Assembly (NCBI RefSeq): GCF_026283945.1
Contig: NZ_JAPDPC010000001.1
Location: 2,356,001 to 2,420,000, forward strand
DNA: 64,000 nt
From: Dyella humicola
GTDB taxonomy: Bacteria; Pseudomonadota; Gammaproteobacteria; Xanthomonadales; Rhodanobacteraceae
Direction: 5' to 3'
The position numbers and the translations under genes are program-made. Of the stretch, positions 33,661-41,374 are shown piece after piece (the stretch's first letter is position 1; every line of letters begins with the position of its first letter). The notes beneath the pieces were generated by a model, which saw only the letters and a list, made by a program, of their open reading frames with translations, had not been told where the DNA came from and did no database searches.

Positions 33661-35109
33661 TCACTTGTGTGGCTGCACCGAACCCAGCGGCACGGGCGTC
33701 ATGGCATCGGCGATGTCCACCCATCCACCGCCCATCGCCTGATAAACGTTCACCACCTGCGTGTAGCGTTGCGCGCTGAGGCTCGCGAGCGACAGTTCGG
33801 CGGCGAACAAGTCATTTTCGGAGACCAGCACGTCGATATAACCGATCAGGCCGTTTTCGAACTTGAGGCGCGAAAGCCGCGCATATTCGCGCAACGAATC
33901 CACCCGCTGCTGCTGCAAGACCACCTGCTCGATGGTCTTCTGCGAGCCAATCAACGCATTGTTGGTATCACCAAACGCATTCAGTACGGTCTGTTGGTAA
34001 AACAGCTGGGCCTGTTGCTTCTGCGCTTCGGCAGATCGCACCTGCCCGCGAATCGCTCCTGAGGTAAAGATAGGCCCGGTCAGCCCTGCCCCCACCGACC
34101 ACGCCTGGGCCGGGCCGGTCAGGAAGTCGCTGAAGGCCGTGCTGATCGACCCGAGCACGCCGGTCAACGAGATGTTGGGATAGTAGAGCGCGCGCGTGGC
34201 GCCGACATTCGCATTGGCGGCCACCAGATTCTGCTCGGCCTGCAGGATATCCGGACGCCGTTCAAGCACCGTCGAAGGTATATCCGCCGGGATCACCGGC
34301 AGCATCAGTTGGTCGATCGACTTGCCGCGCGGAATCGGGCCCGGATTGTGCCCCATCAGGACCGAGATGCCGTTTTCCAGGATGGCGATCTGCTGATCGA
34401 TGGCCGGTATCGCCGTCTGTGCCAGCTTGAACTGCGAACGCACTTGCGACACTTCGGTTTCGGAGACCAGGCCTGATTTGTAACGCAACTCGAAGATGCG
34501 CATGGTCTCGCCGAAGTTGGCCGCCGTCGCCACGGCAATCTCGCGCTGCCGATCCAACCCACGCAAGGTGATGTAGCTGTTGGCTACTCCCGCCACCAGC
34601 GAAAGCACGACGCCTCGCTGGGCCTGTTCGCTTGCATATACCTGGGCCTGCGCGGCCTCGTTGAGACGGCGGACGCGGCCGAACAGATCGATTTGCCAGG
34701 CCGCAGCCAACGTTCCTTGATAGAGATTGAACTCCGGATTGACGCCGGACGGGAGCGGCGGCTGCCCGACCTGGCTGGCGCGGCTCCGGCTGATATCGGC
34801 ACCGTAGCCGATCTGCGGCAACGCCTGCGCACGCGATGAGCGCAGCAGGCCAATGAACTGATCGACTCGCGCCGCCGCAACGCGCACATCCAGGTTATCG
34901 CGCAGCGCCGTTTCGATGAGTTCATTCAATACCGGATCGCCAAACTGCTCCCACCATTTCGTGTTGACGACTTCCTCGGCCTTGGGCAGGTCGATGCGCC
35001 AAGCCTCCGGCGTCTGCACAGTGGGGCGCTCGTAATTCGGCCCGACCATGATGCAGCCGGCAACGCAGACCGAGACGGCGGCAAGCATCATCAATGTCAA
35101 CCTTCTCAT
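33661..35109 (-). CDS. RND efflux outer-membrane lipoprotein, NodT/OprM family
   Basis: 482 aa from the ATG at 35109, with GGGGA upstream. The signal LTLMMLAAVSVCVAGC has a lipobox (VAGC). Two OEP repeats follow: WWEQFGDPVLNELIETALRDNLDVRVAAARV near residue 55 and ERRPDILQAEQNLVAANANVGATRALYYPNISLTG near residue 290. The protein forms the trimeric outer-membrane and periplasmic channel of a tripartite pump. It lies 89 bp after the antiporter gene cluster that follows an RND adaptor and pump, and is probably their outer-membrane partner. Confidence 0.92.
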   Translation of the reverse strand: MRRLTLMMLAAVSVCVAGCIMVGPNYERPTVQTPEAWRIDLPKAEEVVNTKWWEQFGDPVLNELIETALRDNLDVRVAAARVDQFIGLLRSSRAQALPQIGYGADISRSRASQVGQPPLPSGVNPEFNLYQGTLAAAWQIDLFGRVRRLNEAAQAQVYASEQAQRGVVLSLVAGVANSYITLRGLDRQREIAVATAANFGETMRIFELRYKSGLVSETEVSQVRSQFKLAQTAIPAIDQQIAILENGISVLMGHNPGPIPRGKSIDQLMLPVIPADIPSTVLERRPDILQAEQNLVAANANVGATRALYYPNISLTGVLGSISTAFSDFLTGPAQAWSVGAGLTGPIFTSGAIRGQVRSAEAQKQQAQLFYQQTVLNAFGDTNNALIGSQKTIEQVVLQQQRVDSLREYARLSRLKFENGLIGYIDVLVSENDLFAAELSLASLSAQRYTQVVNVYQAMGGGWVDIADAMTPVPLGSVQPHK

Positions 35110-35198
35110 GGCGTATTCCCCGTTGAAATAAACAGACCGGGACCGACTCAACCGCGCCTAATGTGCGCGTTGGCATGTGATGAAATCGCACGCCCGCA

Positions 35199-36833
35199 TC
35201 AGCCTGCCACCATCAGCGTCCAACCAAACAACAACGACACCAGCAACAAGGCGATGCATGACACGGCCCAGCGGCGCGAGAACGCGTCCACGCGCTCGAA
35301 CCAGCCGCCTGCCGCCCTGCTGGTGTCTTCCAGCGGATACAAGACCTCGCCCACATCGCCCGCGGGCAGCTTGGGTATCCGCGTCCCGAGCTGATCAAGG
35401 CCAAAAGCCAGCACCGCACCCGCCAGAACGGGCCATAGCGCGGCCCACAGAGCAGCCGGCGCCACGGCCTTAGGCAGCGTATCGATGGGAATCAACAGAT
35501 AAAGCGCCCACGGGATGACCAGCGACACGAGCGCCATGCCGAGCCACGAGCCAGCCATCGCCGCCGGTGCACGCGCATCGGGGTCCGCGGCCGTCATCGC
35601 GCTCAAACGACGCAGGAAATGGATCATCAACAAGGTGGTGGCGATCGAAGACACCACGGCGACCGAGCCGGCGAGGCCCTCGCCGAGCAAATCCTTGGCC
35701 GCGTACTTCGTGAGCGCGCCCCCCGTCAGCGGCAAGCCACCCAAGCCCAACGCGATGACGGCAGCGGGCACCAGCATCGGCCAGCGGTGCTGGCGGCCCG
35801 TCAGCATCACCGCGCCCACACAAAGGAACAGCGCGCCCTTCACCAGCAGATGGTGGGCGGCATAGAAGGCCGCCGCCAGGGCCGTGCCGGTATCACCGGC
35901 CGCCAGCCCCATGCCTATGACCGCCACCAGGAAACCCATCTGGCTGACGCTCGAATAGGCAAGGATGAGCTTGGGGTGCGCCTGGGTGATGCCGATGAGC
36001 ACGCCGTAGATCGCACCAAACAGGCCGATCAATGCCAGCGCATGTCCGGCATCGGGGAGCATAGCGCCCCATGGCAGGAAACGGATCAAGGCGAGAATGC
36101 TGGCCTTGACCACGGCACCACTCATCACCGCCGCCGCGGGAATCGGCGCTTCGCCGTAGGCCAACGGCATCCAGAAATGCAGCGGCACCAAACCCGCCTT
36201 CATGCCCAGGCCGGTGAGGAGGAGCACCAGGGTCACGTCGCGCCATGGCGAGCTCGGCAACGCCGCTGTCGCATCGCGGATCAACAGGCTGCCGTGCGGT
36301 GTCGCCTGCGCCAGCAGGATCAGGCCCGCCAGCAAAAAGGCTTCGGCCAGCAAGGCGAGTCCGAGATAGATCGCACTGGCGCGTATCGCCTGCGAACCAT
36401 CGCCCTGCAGCACCAAACCGCTGGCGCCGACGCTGAGCACCGCAAGCAGGAAGTAGAAGCCGATCATGTCGGCGGCCAGGAAGACACCGACGCAACCGGT
36501 CAGCGTCATCAGCCAACAGACCACCAGGCCATCGCCATCCACCCGGTCACGCAGATAGCGCCAGGCGAAGATGCCCGCGAGAGTCCACAGCACGGCGGCG
36601 CAACCCAGCAGCATCGCGCCCGGCAGGTCGAGCGCAAAACGCAGGGCGAAGCGTGCATTGCCAAGCACCAGCATCGATTCATGGCCAGCGCACAGAGCGG
36701 CCGCAAGCGCGGGCAGCGGCGCGATCACGAACAGCGCCGGCATGCGACGGCGCAGGCTGGCTGATGCGCAGGCCAGCAGCAGTAACAGCGGCAGGCCGAT
36801 GGCGGCGGCAAGCAGGATCCGAGTTGTGTTCAT
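35199..36833 (-). CDS. Mrp/NuoL-like antiporter subunit (second large subunit)
   Basis: 544 aa, about 14-15 membrane helices. The start at 36833 overlaps the upstream stop as ATGA. The proton-antiporter core is present: GLGMKAGLVPLHFWMPLAYGEAPIPAAAVMSGAVVKASILALIRF, with the lysine and PLHFWLP-type motif shared by MrpA, MrpD, NuoL and NuoM, and YSSVSQMGFLVAVIGMG with AAHHLLVKGALFLCVG. It is shorter than MrpA, whose C-terminal part appears instead in the fused gene at 38704-39648. It may serve as the A-like channel unit. Confidence 0.8.
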   Translation of the reverse strand: MNTTRILLAAAIGLPLLLLLACASASLRRRMPALFVIAPLPALAAALCAGHESMLVLGNARFALRFALDLPGAMLLGCAAVLWTLAGIFAWRYLRDRVDGDGLVVCWLMTLTGCVGVFLAADMIGFYFLLAVLSVGASGLVLQGDGSQAIRASAIYLGLALLAEAFLLAGLILLAQATPHGSLLIRDATAALPSSPWRDVTLVLLLTGLGMKAGLVPLHFWMPLAYGEAPIPAAAVMSGAVVKASILALIRFLPWGAMLPDAGHALALIGLFGAIYGVLIGITQAHPKLILAYSSVSQMGFLVAVIGMGLAAGDTGTALAAAFYAAHHLLVKGALFLCVGAVMLTGRQHRWPMLVPAAVIALGLGGLPLTGGALTKYAAKDLLGEGLAGSVAVVSSIATTLLMIHFLRRLSAMTAADPDARAPAAMAGSWLGMALVSLVIPWALYLLIPIDTLPKAVAPAALWAALWPVLAGAVLAFGLDQLGTRIPKLPAGDVGEVLYPLEDTSRAAGGWFERVDAFSRRWAVSCIALLLVSLLFGWTLMVAG

Positions 36834-38359
36834 GGCGATCCCACCAGCGGTGCGACCGTGCGGCCGATCTGTGCCATATCGACCGGCAGCAGCGCCGCCA
36901 GACCGAGCAGGAAGGAACACAGGGCCAGCCCCAGCACAGCAGCCTGCTGGTAGCCCGGCACCTGCTTCTTCGGCGACCACCCAGGAGCGGCCGGCGCCAT
37001 GGCGCGCACCACCACCATGAATACATAGGCACTGGTGAGCAGGCCACCGACCAACATCACCAGCACCCACCACCATTGAGCCGTGGCGATGGCGGCCGAC
37101 AACAGCAGCCACTTGGCCAGGAAGCCGCCCGAGGGCGGCAAACCGATCAACGAAGCGCCGGCCAGCGCGAACGCCGTGATGGTCATCGGCAAGGCGCGCC
37201 CCGCACCGCGAAGATCGGCCATGCGGTCGTGCCCAAGCGTGCTGTAGATCAGGCCAGCGGCCATGAACATGGCCGCTTTCGCCGTCGCGTGCGAGATCGC
37301 TTGCAGCACACCACCGGTGACGGCCGCGGCGGTGTCGAGTCGCATCGCGTTGAGCGCCTGGACCAGCGGAAACATCAGGAACAGATAGCCGATCTGGGCC
37401 ACCGTCGAGTAGGCAATCAGCAACTTCAGCCTTGCCTGGCGCAGCGCCACGATGTTGCCAACGATGATGGCCGAGGCGCCCAGCGCCGCGAGCAACTGCG
37501 CCGCCGGCAGGGTCACGATGCCCGCAAATACATCAACCCAGAGCCGCACGACCAGAAACCAGGCGCCCTTGATCACCAGCGCGGAAAGCAGCGCGCTCGC
37601 CGCGGCCGGCGCGCCCGCGTGCGCAGGCGGCAGCCACAGATGCAACGGAAACAGCGCGGTCTTGGCCAGCAGGCCGGCGGTCATCAGCGCTGCGGCCATC
37701 CAGGTCACCGGTTGCGATCCGACGCGCGCGGCCAGCAGTGCGATGTCGAGCGTGCCGTAAGCGCCATAAAGCAGGAACGTGCCCAGCAGATAGAACATCG
37801 AGCCGAGCAAGGCGTACACCAGATAGCGCAGCGCTGCCTGCAGCGTCTCGGCGCGTCCATCGAGCGCCACCAGCGGAACGCCGGCGAAGGTCAGTAGTTC
37901 GAGCGCGACGTACAGGGTGAAGATGTCGCCGCTCACGAAGACCAGATTTAACGATCCCCACACCGCCAGCAGCAAGAGCCAGAAGGCCAGCGGCGCACGC
38001 GCTTCGCTTTGGCCAGCGGGCGTGCCGAAATCGCCATTCGCGTAGACGCCGACTGCGCCGACGACCAAGGCGACCACCAGCATCATGCAGACCGACAGAC
38101 CGTCCGCGCGCAGCGCGACGCCTAGCGGTGGCGCCCAGCCTCCCAGCAGATAGACCAGCGAGGCGCCCGAGTTCAGCAGGACCCGCGTGATCGCAAGCAC
38201 GATGCCTATCCCGAGCAGGATCGTCACCCACGCCACCCGCTGCGCATGGCGGCCGCCGAGCACCAGTCCGAGCAGCACGCCGGTAAAAGGCAGCAGCACC
38301 GCGAGCACGAGCAACAGGCCGGCTGGCGTCGTCAAGTTCACGGGCGCCGCGGGCGACAC
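36830..38359 (-). CDS. mnhD: Mrp-type antiporter subunit D
   Basis: 509 aa with a GTG start directly after the TAA of the C subunit gene (TAAGTG). About 14 membrane helices. The core motifs are DIFTLYVALELLTFAGVPLVAL (conserved Glu of the MrpD/NuoM family), LLAKTALFPLHLWLPPAHAGAPAAASALLSALVIKGAWF and AYSTVAQIGYLFLMFPL with HATAKAAMFMAAG. These carry the charged residues of the proton path. MrpD with MrpA exchanges H+ for Na+ in the inner membrane. Confidence 0.87.
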   Translation of the reverse strand: MSPAAPVNLTTPAGLLLVLAVLLPFTGVLLGLVLGGRHAQRVAWVTILLGIGIVLAITRVLLNSGASLVYLLGGWAPPLGVALRADGLSVCMMLVVALVVGAVGVYANGDFGTPAGQSEARAPLAFWLLLLAVWGSLNLVFVSGDIFTLYVALELLTFAGVPLVALDGRAETLQAALRYLVYALLGSMFYLLGTFLLYGAYGTLDIALLAARVGSQPVTWMAAALMTAGLLAKTALFPLHLWLPPAHAGAPAAASALLSALVIKGAWFLVVRLWVDVFAGIVTLPAAQLLAALGASAIIVGNIVALRQARLKLLIAYSTVAQIGYLFLMFPLVQALNAMRLDTAAAVTGGVLQAISHATAKAAMFMAAGLIYSTLGHDRMADLRGAGRALPMTITAFALAGASLIGLPPSGGFLAKWLLLSAAIATAQWWWVLVMLVGGLLTSAYVFMVVVRAMAPAAPGWSPKKQVPGYQQAAVLGLALCSFLLGLAALLPVDMAQIGRTVAPLVGSP

Positions 38360-38707
38360 TTAGGCCTCACCGTCGGCAGGCGGCTTCGCAGGCGCGGGAC
38401 CTGGGTCGGACGAGAGCGAGTTCGAACCGGTTTCGTCGCACTGGCGCAACATCAATGCCACGGCAAGCGCGGAGGCAGCGAAGGCCACCACGATAGCGGT
38501 GATCAACAACGCCTGCGGCACCGGATCGCCACCCACGCCTGCGGCCGCGCCACGGCGTGCAATCACCGCGCAAACCAAAAAGACGCCGCTACCGATCAGG
38601 TTGAAGGAGAGCACCTTGCGCAGCGGCTGCGGATGCACGATCAGGCCATACAGACCAAGACCTACCAACACGGCGGCGCACAGCCCAAACAACGTCGGTG
38701 CGTTCAT
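38360..38707 (-). CDS. mnhC: Mrp-type antiporter subunit C (NuoK-like)
   Basis: 115 aa, three helices: LFGLCAAVLVGLGLYGLIVH, LSFNLIGSGVFLVCAVIARR and ALLITAIVVAFAASALAVALMLR. The segment PQALLITAIVVAFAASA matches the MrpC/NuoK hallmark DPLPQALVLTAIVIGFA, and PLRKVLSFNLIGSGV is the usual second helix. The start at 38707 overlaps the upstream stop as ATGA; a much longer frame upstream is only the shadow of that gene. An acidic C-terminal tail (about 25 aa) is extra. Confidence 0.87.
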   Translation of the reverse strand: MNAPTLFGLCAAVLVGLGLYGLIVHPQPLRKVLSFNLIGSGVFLVCAVIARRGAAAGVGGDPVPQALLITAIVVAFAASALAVALMLRQCDETGSNSLSSDPGPAPAKPPADGEA

Positions 38708-39648
38708 GGGGGTGACTCCGATCGTTGCGGCGGCCCGATCAGCAGCAGGGTCAAGGTAACCGCCAGCGAGGGCAGCAGCGCCACCTCGATGACGATGATC
38801 AACGGCTTGGCGAAACCCGCCGGATAGGCCAGGAAGGCGTTGGCCACGAACACGCCGAGCACACCGACGAGGATGAAGACGGCCGGCCCTCCAATCAGCA
38901 CCAGTCGCACCCAGCGTCGGCTTACCGCGGGTGCATCGTGCAGCCCGGACATCATCAGCAGCAGCCACATCGCGGCGAGCACCGTACCGCCCTGGAACTT
39001 GCCACCCGGGTAGTCGGCGCCCACCCACAGGATATAGATGCCAACCACGATGCCGATCGGCGGCAGCACGCGCGCCAGATAGGCCAGGATGCCGTTGGGT
39101 TCGTAAACCGGGGCCAGTCCCGGCCGACCACCCCAGTAGCGATCCGATGCCAACGACCAGATAGCGATCAATCCGAACAGCAGCACGATCGCTTCAAGCA
39201 TCGTGTCCATCGCGCGGAATGACATCAGCACCGCCGTGATCGGGTTGCCCACGCCGGTCGAGGCAAGGTTCTGCGCCACCTCGGGCGCCAAGGTCGGCGC
39301 GGGATCCGGCAGCAGCAGCACGCAGGCAGCGATGGCCGCGGCAACCGCGCTAGCAACGATGGCCGCCAGCACGCGCGTCGCCCGACCGGGCCACTCGGTC
39401 CGGGCTGCCGCTTCGGTCTTGCGCAAGCGGGAAGCCGCACCGATCAACAGCGCACCGGTCAGGCCCGCACCGATCGCCGCCTCGGTCAACGCCACGTCGA
39501 CGGCCGACAGCGCCACCCACGCCAGGGTCAGCAGCAAACCGTAGGAAACGAAACCCGCGACAGCCGCAAACGTCTCACGCGCGACGACGGTCCAGAAAGC
39601 CAGCGCGAGCAGCAGCGCGATCAGGGCGAGGTGGAGCGCGTCACTCAT
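38704..39648 (-). CDS. Fused MrpA C-terminal (DUF4040/MbhE) and MrpB subunit
   Basis: 314 aa. Residues 1-110 resemble the DUF4040 end of MrpA (LTLAWVALSAVDVALTEAAIGAGLTGALLIGAASRLRK). Residues 125-165 (GNPITAVLMSFRAMDTMLEAIVLLFGLIAIW) match MbhE. Residues 185-305 are MrpB: ARVLPPIGIVVGIYILWVGADYPGGKFQGGTVLAAMWLLLMMSG. In classical Mrp operons the first two parts end MrpA and B is separate. Here MrpA is effectively split, with its channel part replaced by the large subunit at 35199-36833. Overlaps with both neighbours by 4 bp show tight coupling. Confidence 0.84.
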   Translation of the reverse strand: MSDALHLALIALLLALAFWTVVARETFAAVAGFVSYGLLLTLAWVALSAVDVALTEAAIGAGLTGALLIGAASRLRKTEAAARTEWPGRATRVLAAIVASAVAAAIAACVLLLPDPAPTLAPEVAQNLASTGVGNPITAVLMSFRAMDTMLEAIVLLFGLIAIWSLASDRYWGGRPGLAPVYEPNGILAYLARVLPPIGIVVGIYILWVGADYPGGKFQGGTVLAAMWLLLMMSGLHDAPAVSRRWVRLVLIGGPAVFILVGVLGVFVANAFLAYPAGFAKPLIIVIEVALLPSLAVTLTLLLIGPPQRSESPP

Positions 39649-39938
39649 GAAGGCGGCCCATCACGGCGCGCCGCACGCGCGATGAGTTGGGACACCGTGG
39701 CAGACGCGAGCAAGACCAGCAGCCACACCAGAATCATCTTCAGGCCAGCGAACACACTGTTGGACTGCGGCAGCAGCCCCAGTACCACCAATCCAAGCCC
39801 GAGATTGTCGGCCTTGGTCAGCGCATGCAGTCGCGTCAGCGTGTCCGGAAAACGCAGCAGCCCGACCGTGCCGGCCAGGAAAAAGAACGCACCGGTGAGG
39901 ATGGCGACGATGGTGAAGATGTCGGCAGCGATCCTCAT
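39645..39938 (-). CDS. mnhG: Mrp-type antiporter subunit G
   Basis: 97 aa. The MrpG signature is nearly complete: GAFFFLAGTVGLLRFPDTLTRLHALTKADNLGLGLVVLGLL. Three helices. MrpG belongs to the seven-subunit Mrp antiporter and has no known catalytic role of its own. It overlaps its neighbours by 4 bp on each side. Confidence 0.92.
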   Translation of the reverse strand: MRIAADIFTIVAILTGAFFFLAGTVGLLRFPDTLTRLHALTKADNLGLGLVVLGLLPQSNSVFAGLKMILVWLLVLLASATVSQLIARAARRDGPPS

Positions 39939-40222
39939 GATCCCTGCTCCGGCCGGTTCTCGTCTTTTGCCGACGACTCATCGGCCTTGACGAAAGCCAC
40001 AGCCGCGAATGCCGCCAGCACCGACAGCGTCAACACCACGTCGACCACACCTTCCGTGCCATGCGCCACGCCCACCAGCAGCAGGGCCGCGATGCCACCG
40101 GTACCGAACAACTGCACGGCCATCATGCGGTCGGCATTGCTCGCCCCGCGCAATACGCAAAACAATCCCACGGCGACCATCACCACCAGGAAGAAGGTCA
40201 TGGCAAGCAGGAAACTAGTCAT
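39935..40222 (-). CDS. mnhF: Mrp-type antiporter subunit F
   Basis: 95 aa from the ATG at 40222, which has GGAGG 7 bases upstream lying inside the end of the E gene; a GTG at 40231 is the alternative. Three helices; the pattern LRGASNADRMMAVQLFGTGGIAALLLVGV fits MrpF (RGPT-ADRIVALD). The tail after residue 80 is charged and probably cytosolic. It overlaps the E gene by 8 bp. Confidence 0.88.
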   Translation of the reverse strand: MTSFLLAMTFFLVVMVAVGLFCVLRGASNADRMMAVQLFGTGGIAALLLVGVAHGTEGVVDVVLTLSVLAAFAAVAFVKADESSAKDENRPEQGS

Positions 40223-40742
40223 GGCCGTCACCTCCGGTCAGGGCTGCGGTCAGCCGCTTTTCCTCTTCCGCCAGCTGTTCGGCGACGGGCTGTCGGATAT
40301 CCAGCGCGTGATAAACGATCGCCCCTTCGGCTTCGCCCGCGGGCACCGAGCCCGGCAACAGGCTGGTGATCACCGCGAATTCATTGCGCGCGGGTCCCGG
40401 CGGAAAACTCACGCGACAAACCACGAATCCCGGCCGCAAGGGCATGCGTGGGTCGAAGGCCCGACGCGCGACATCCACGCCCGCCAGCACCGACTGCCAC
40501 ATGAAATGCGGCACGAAGGCCAGCAAGGCGCCAAAGCGCAGATAGCCTGACTCAGGTGGCAGCAGACGCAGGCTGGCCCAGGTGGCCAGCACCGCCGCGA
40601 TCAACCCTACTACCAGGTCGGCCATTTTCGCGCTCGGCATCAGCACCAGCCATACCAGGAAGAACAGCAGGCCGCGCTCCAGCACCGTAGGCACGCTGGA
40701 AGGAGTTGCAGGCTTCTTGCGCTGGTCCGGAGCGGGCCTCAT
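40215..40742 (-). CDS. mnhE: Mrp-type antiporter subunit E
   Basis: 175 aa from the ATG at 40742, which overlaps the upstream stop as ATGA. Two hydrophobic segments at the N-terminus (GLLFFLVWLVLMP; LVVGLIAAVLATWASLRLLP) and the MrpE soluble domain: VWQSVLAG-like HFMWQSVLAGVDVARRAFDPRMPLRPGFV, NEFAVITSLLPGSVPAG and YHALDIRQPVAEQLAEEEKRL. MrpE is part of the antiporter but not strictly required for transport in some systems. It begins the antiporter block. Confidence 0.9.
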   Translation of the reverse strand: MRPAPDQRKKPATPSSVPTVLERGLLFFLVWLVLMPSAKMADLVVGLIAAVLATWASLRLLPPESGYLRFGALLAFVPHFMWQSVLAGVDVARRAFDPRMPLRPGFVVCRVSFPPGPARNEFAVITSLLPGSVPAGEAEGAIVYHALDIRQPVAEQLAEEEKRLTAALTGGDGHD

Positions 40743-41371
40743 GACGGCACCCCGTCCTGCTTCTGCATGGCCACCAGGCGCACCTGCAACTTGCTCAAGC
40801 GCTCGAACAGACACGCCTCGGCGCGGATCGGCCACCAGTCATAGAGGAAGATCTCCATCGGCCGCCACAGCGCCACCCAGGCGCCGATGACCAGGCTGTC
40901 CTCGATCAGCCTGGCAGAGCGTTCGCTGCTCATCACGGCGAGTAGTGCTTCGCCGATGAGGGTGGCGGCGCCGACGAACAGCACGCCGATTAGCAAACTG
41001 ATGCGTCCCACGCGGAACAGCTTCTTCAATCCCCGTCGGGTGACATGCGCACGTTGACCGTAATACGCGTGCACGGCCTCAGCCACCATGACTGTGTCTT
41101 GCCCAGTGATGGAGGGATTGCCGAGATGGATAACCAGCTGCAAGGACTTTTCTGGCGGTAACTCCTGGGCCCACTCGACGATGAACGCGTCCGTTTTTGC
41201 ATCGAGGTCGCGTTCGCGCAACGGCGCCAGGTCCATGGCGTCGAACAGATGCGCCAACTCCACCACGTACAGATCGAGCACGTCGGCGTGTGCGTCGTCG
41301 ACCGGGGTCCCCGCAGGAGACCCCGTGATCGCCGCCGATGTGGGTGCCATCCTCATCGCGTCCGTCCTCAT
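40739..41371 (-). CDS. Unknown membrane protein between the RND pump and the antiporter
   Basis: 210 aa from 41371; an ATG at 41356 has a better GAGG ribosome site. I recognise no family. The first 130 residues are soluble and acidic (DDAHADVLDLYVVELAHLFDAMDLAPLRERDLDAKTDAFIVEWAQE), then come two membrane segments (ISLLIGVLFVGAATLIGEALLAVM; LVIGAWVALWRPMEIFLYDWW) and a cytosolic helix. It starts 3 bp after the RND stop and overlaps mnhE by 4 bp, so it ties the two systems into one transcript. Confidence 0.72.
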   Translation of the reverse strand: MRTDAMRMAPTSAAITGSPAGTPVDDAHADVLDLYVVELAHLFDAMDLAPLRERDLDAKTDAFIVEWAQELPPEKSLQLVIHLGNPSITGQDTVMVAEAVHAYYGQRAHVTRRGLKKLFRVGRISLLIGVLFVGAATLIGEALLAVMSSERSARLIEDSLVIGAWVALWRPMEIFLYDWWPIRAEACLFERLSKLQVRLVAMQKQDGVPS

Positions 41372-41374
41372 CCA

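Noticed and set aside
35619-37897. Long plus-strand frames antisense to the Mrp D subunits
   Set aside because: Gln/Arg/His-rich shadow translations with no membrane or domain pattern.
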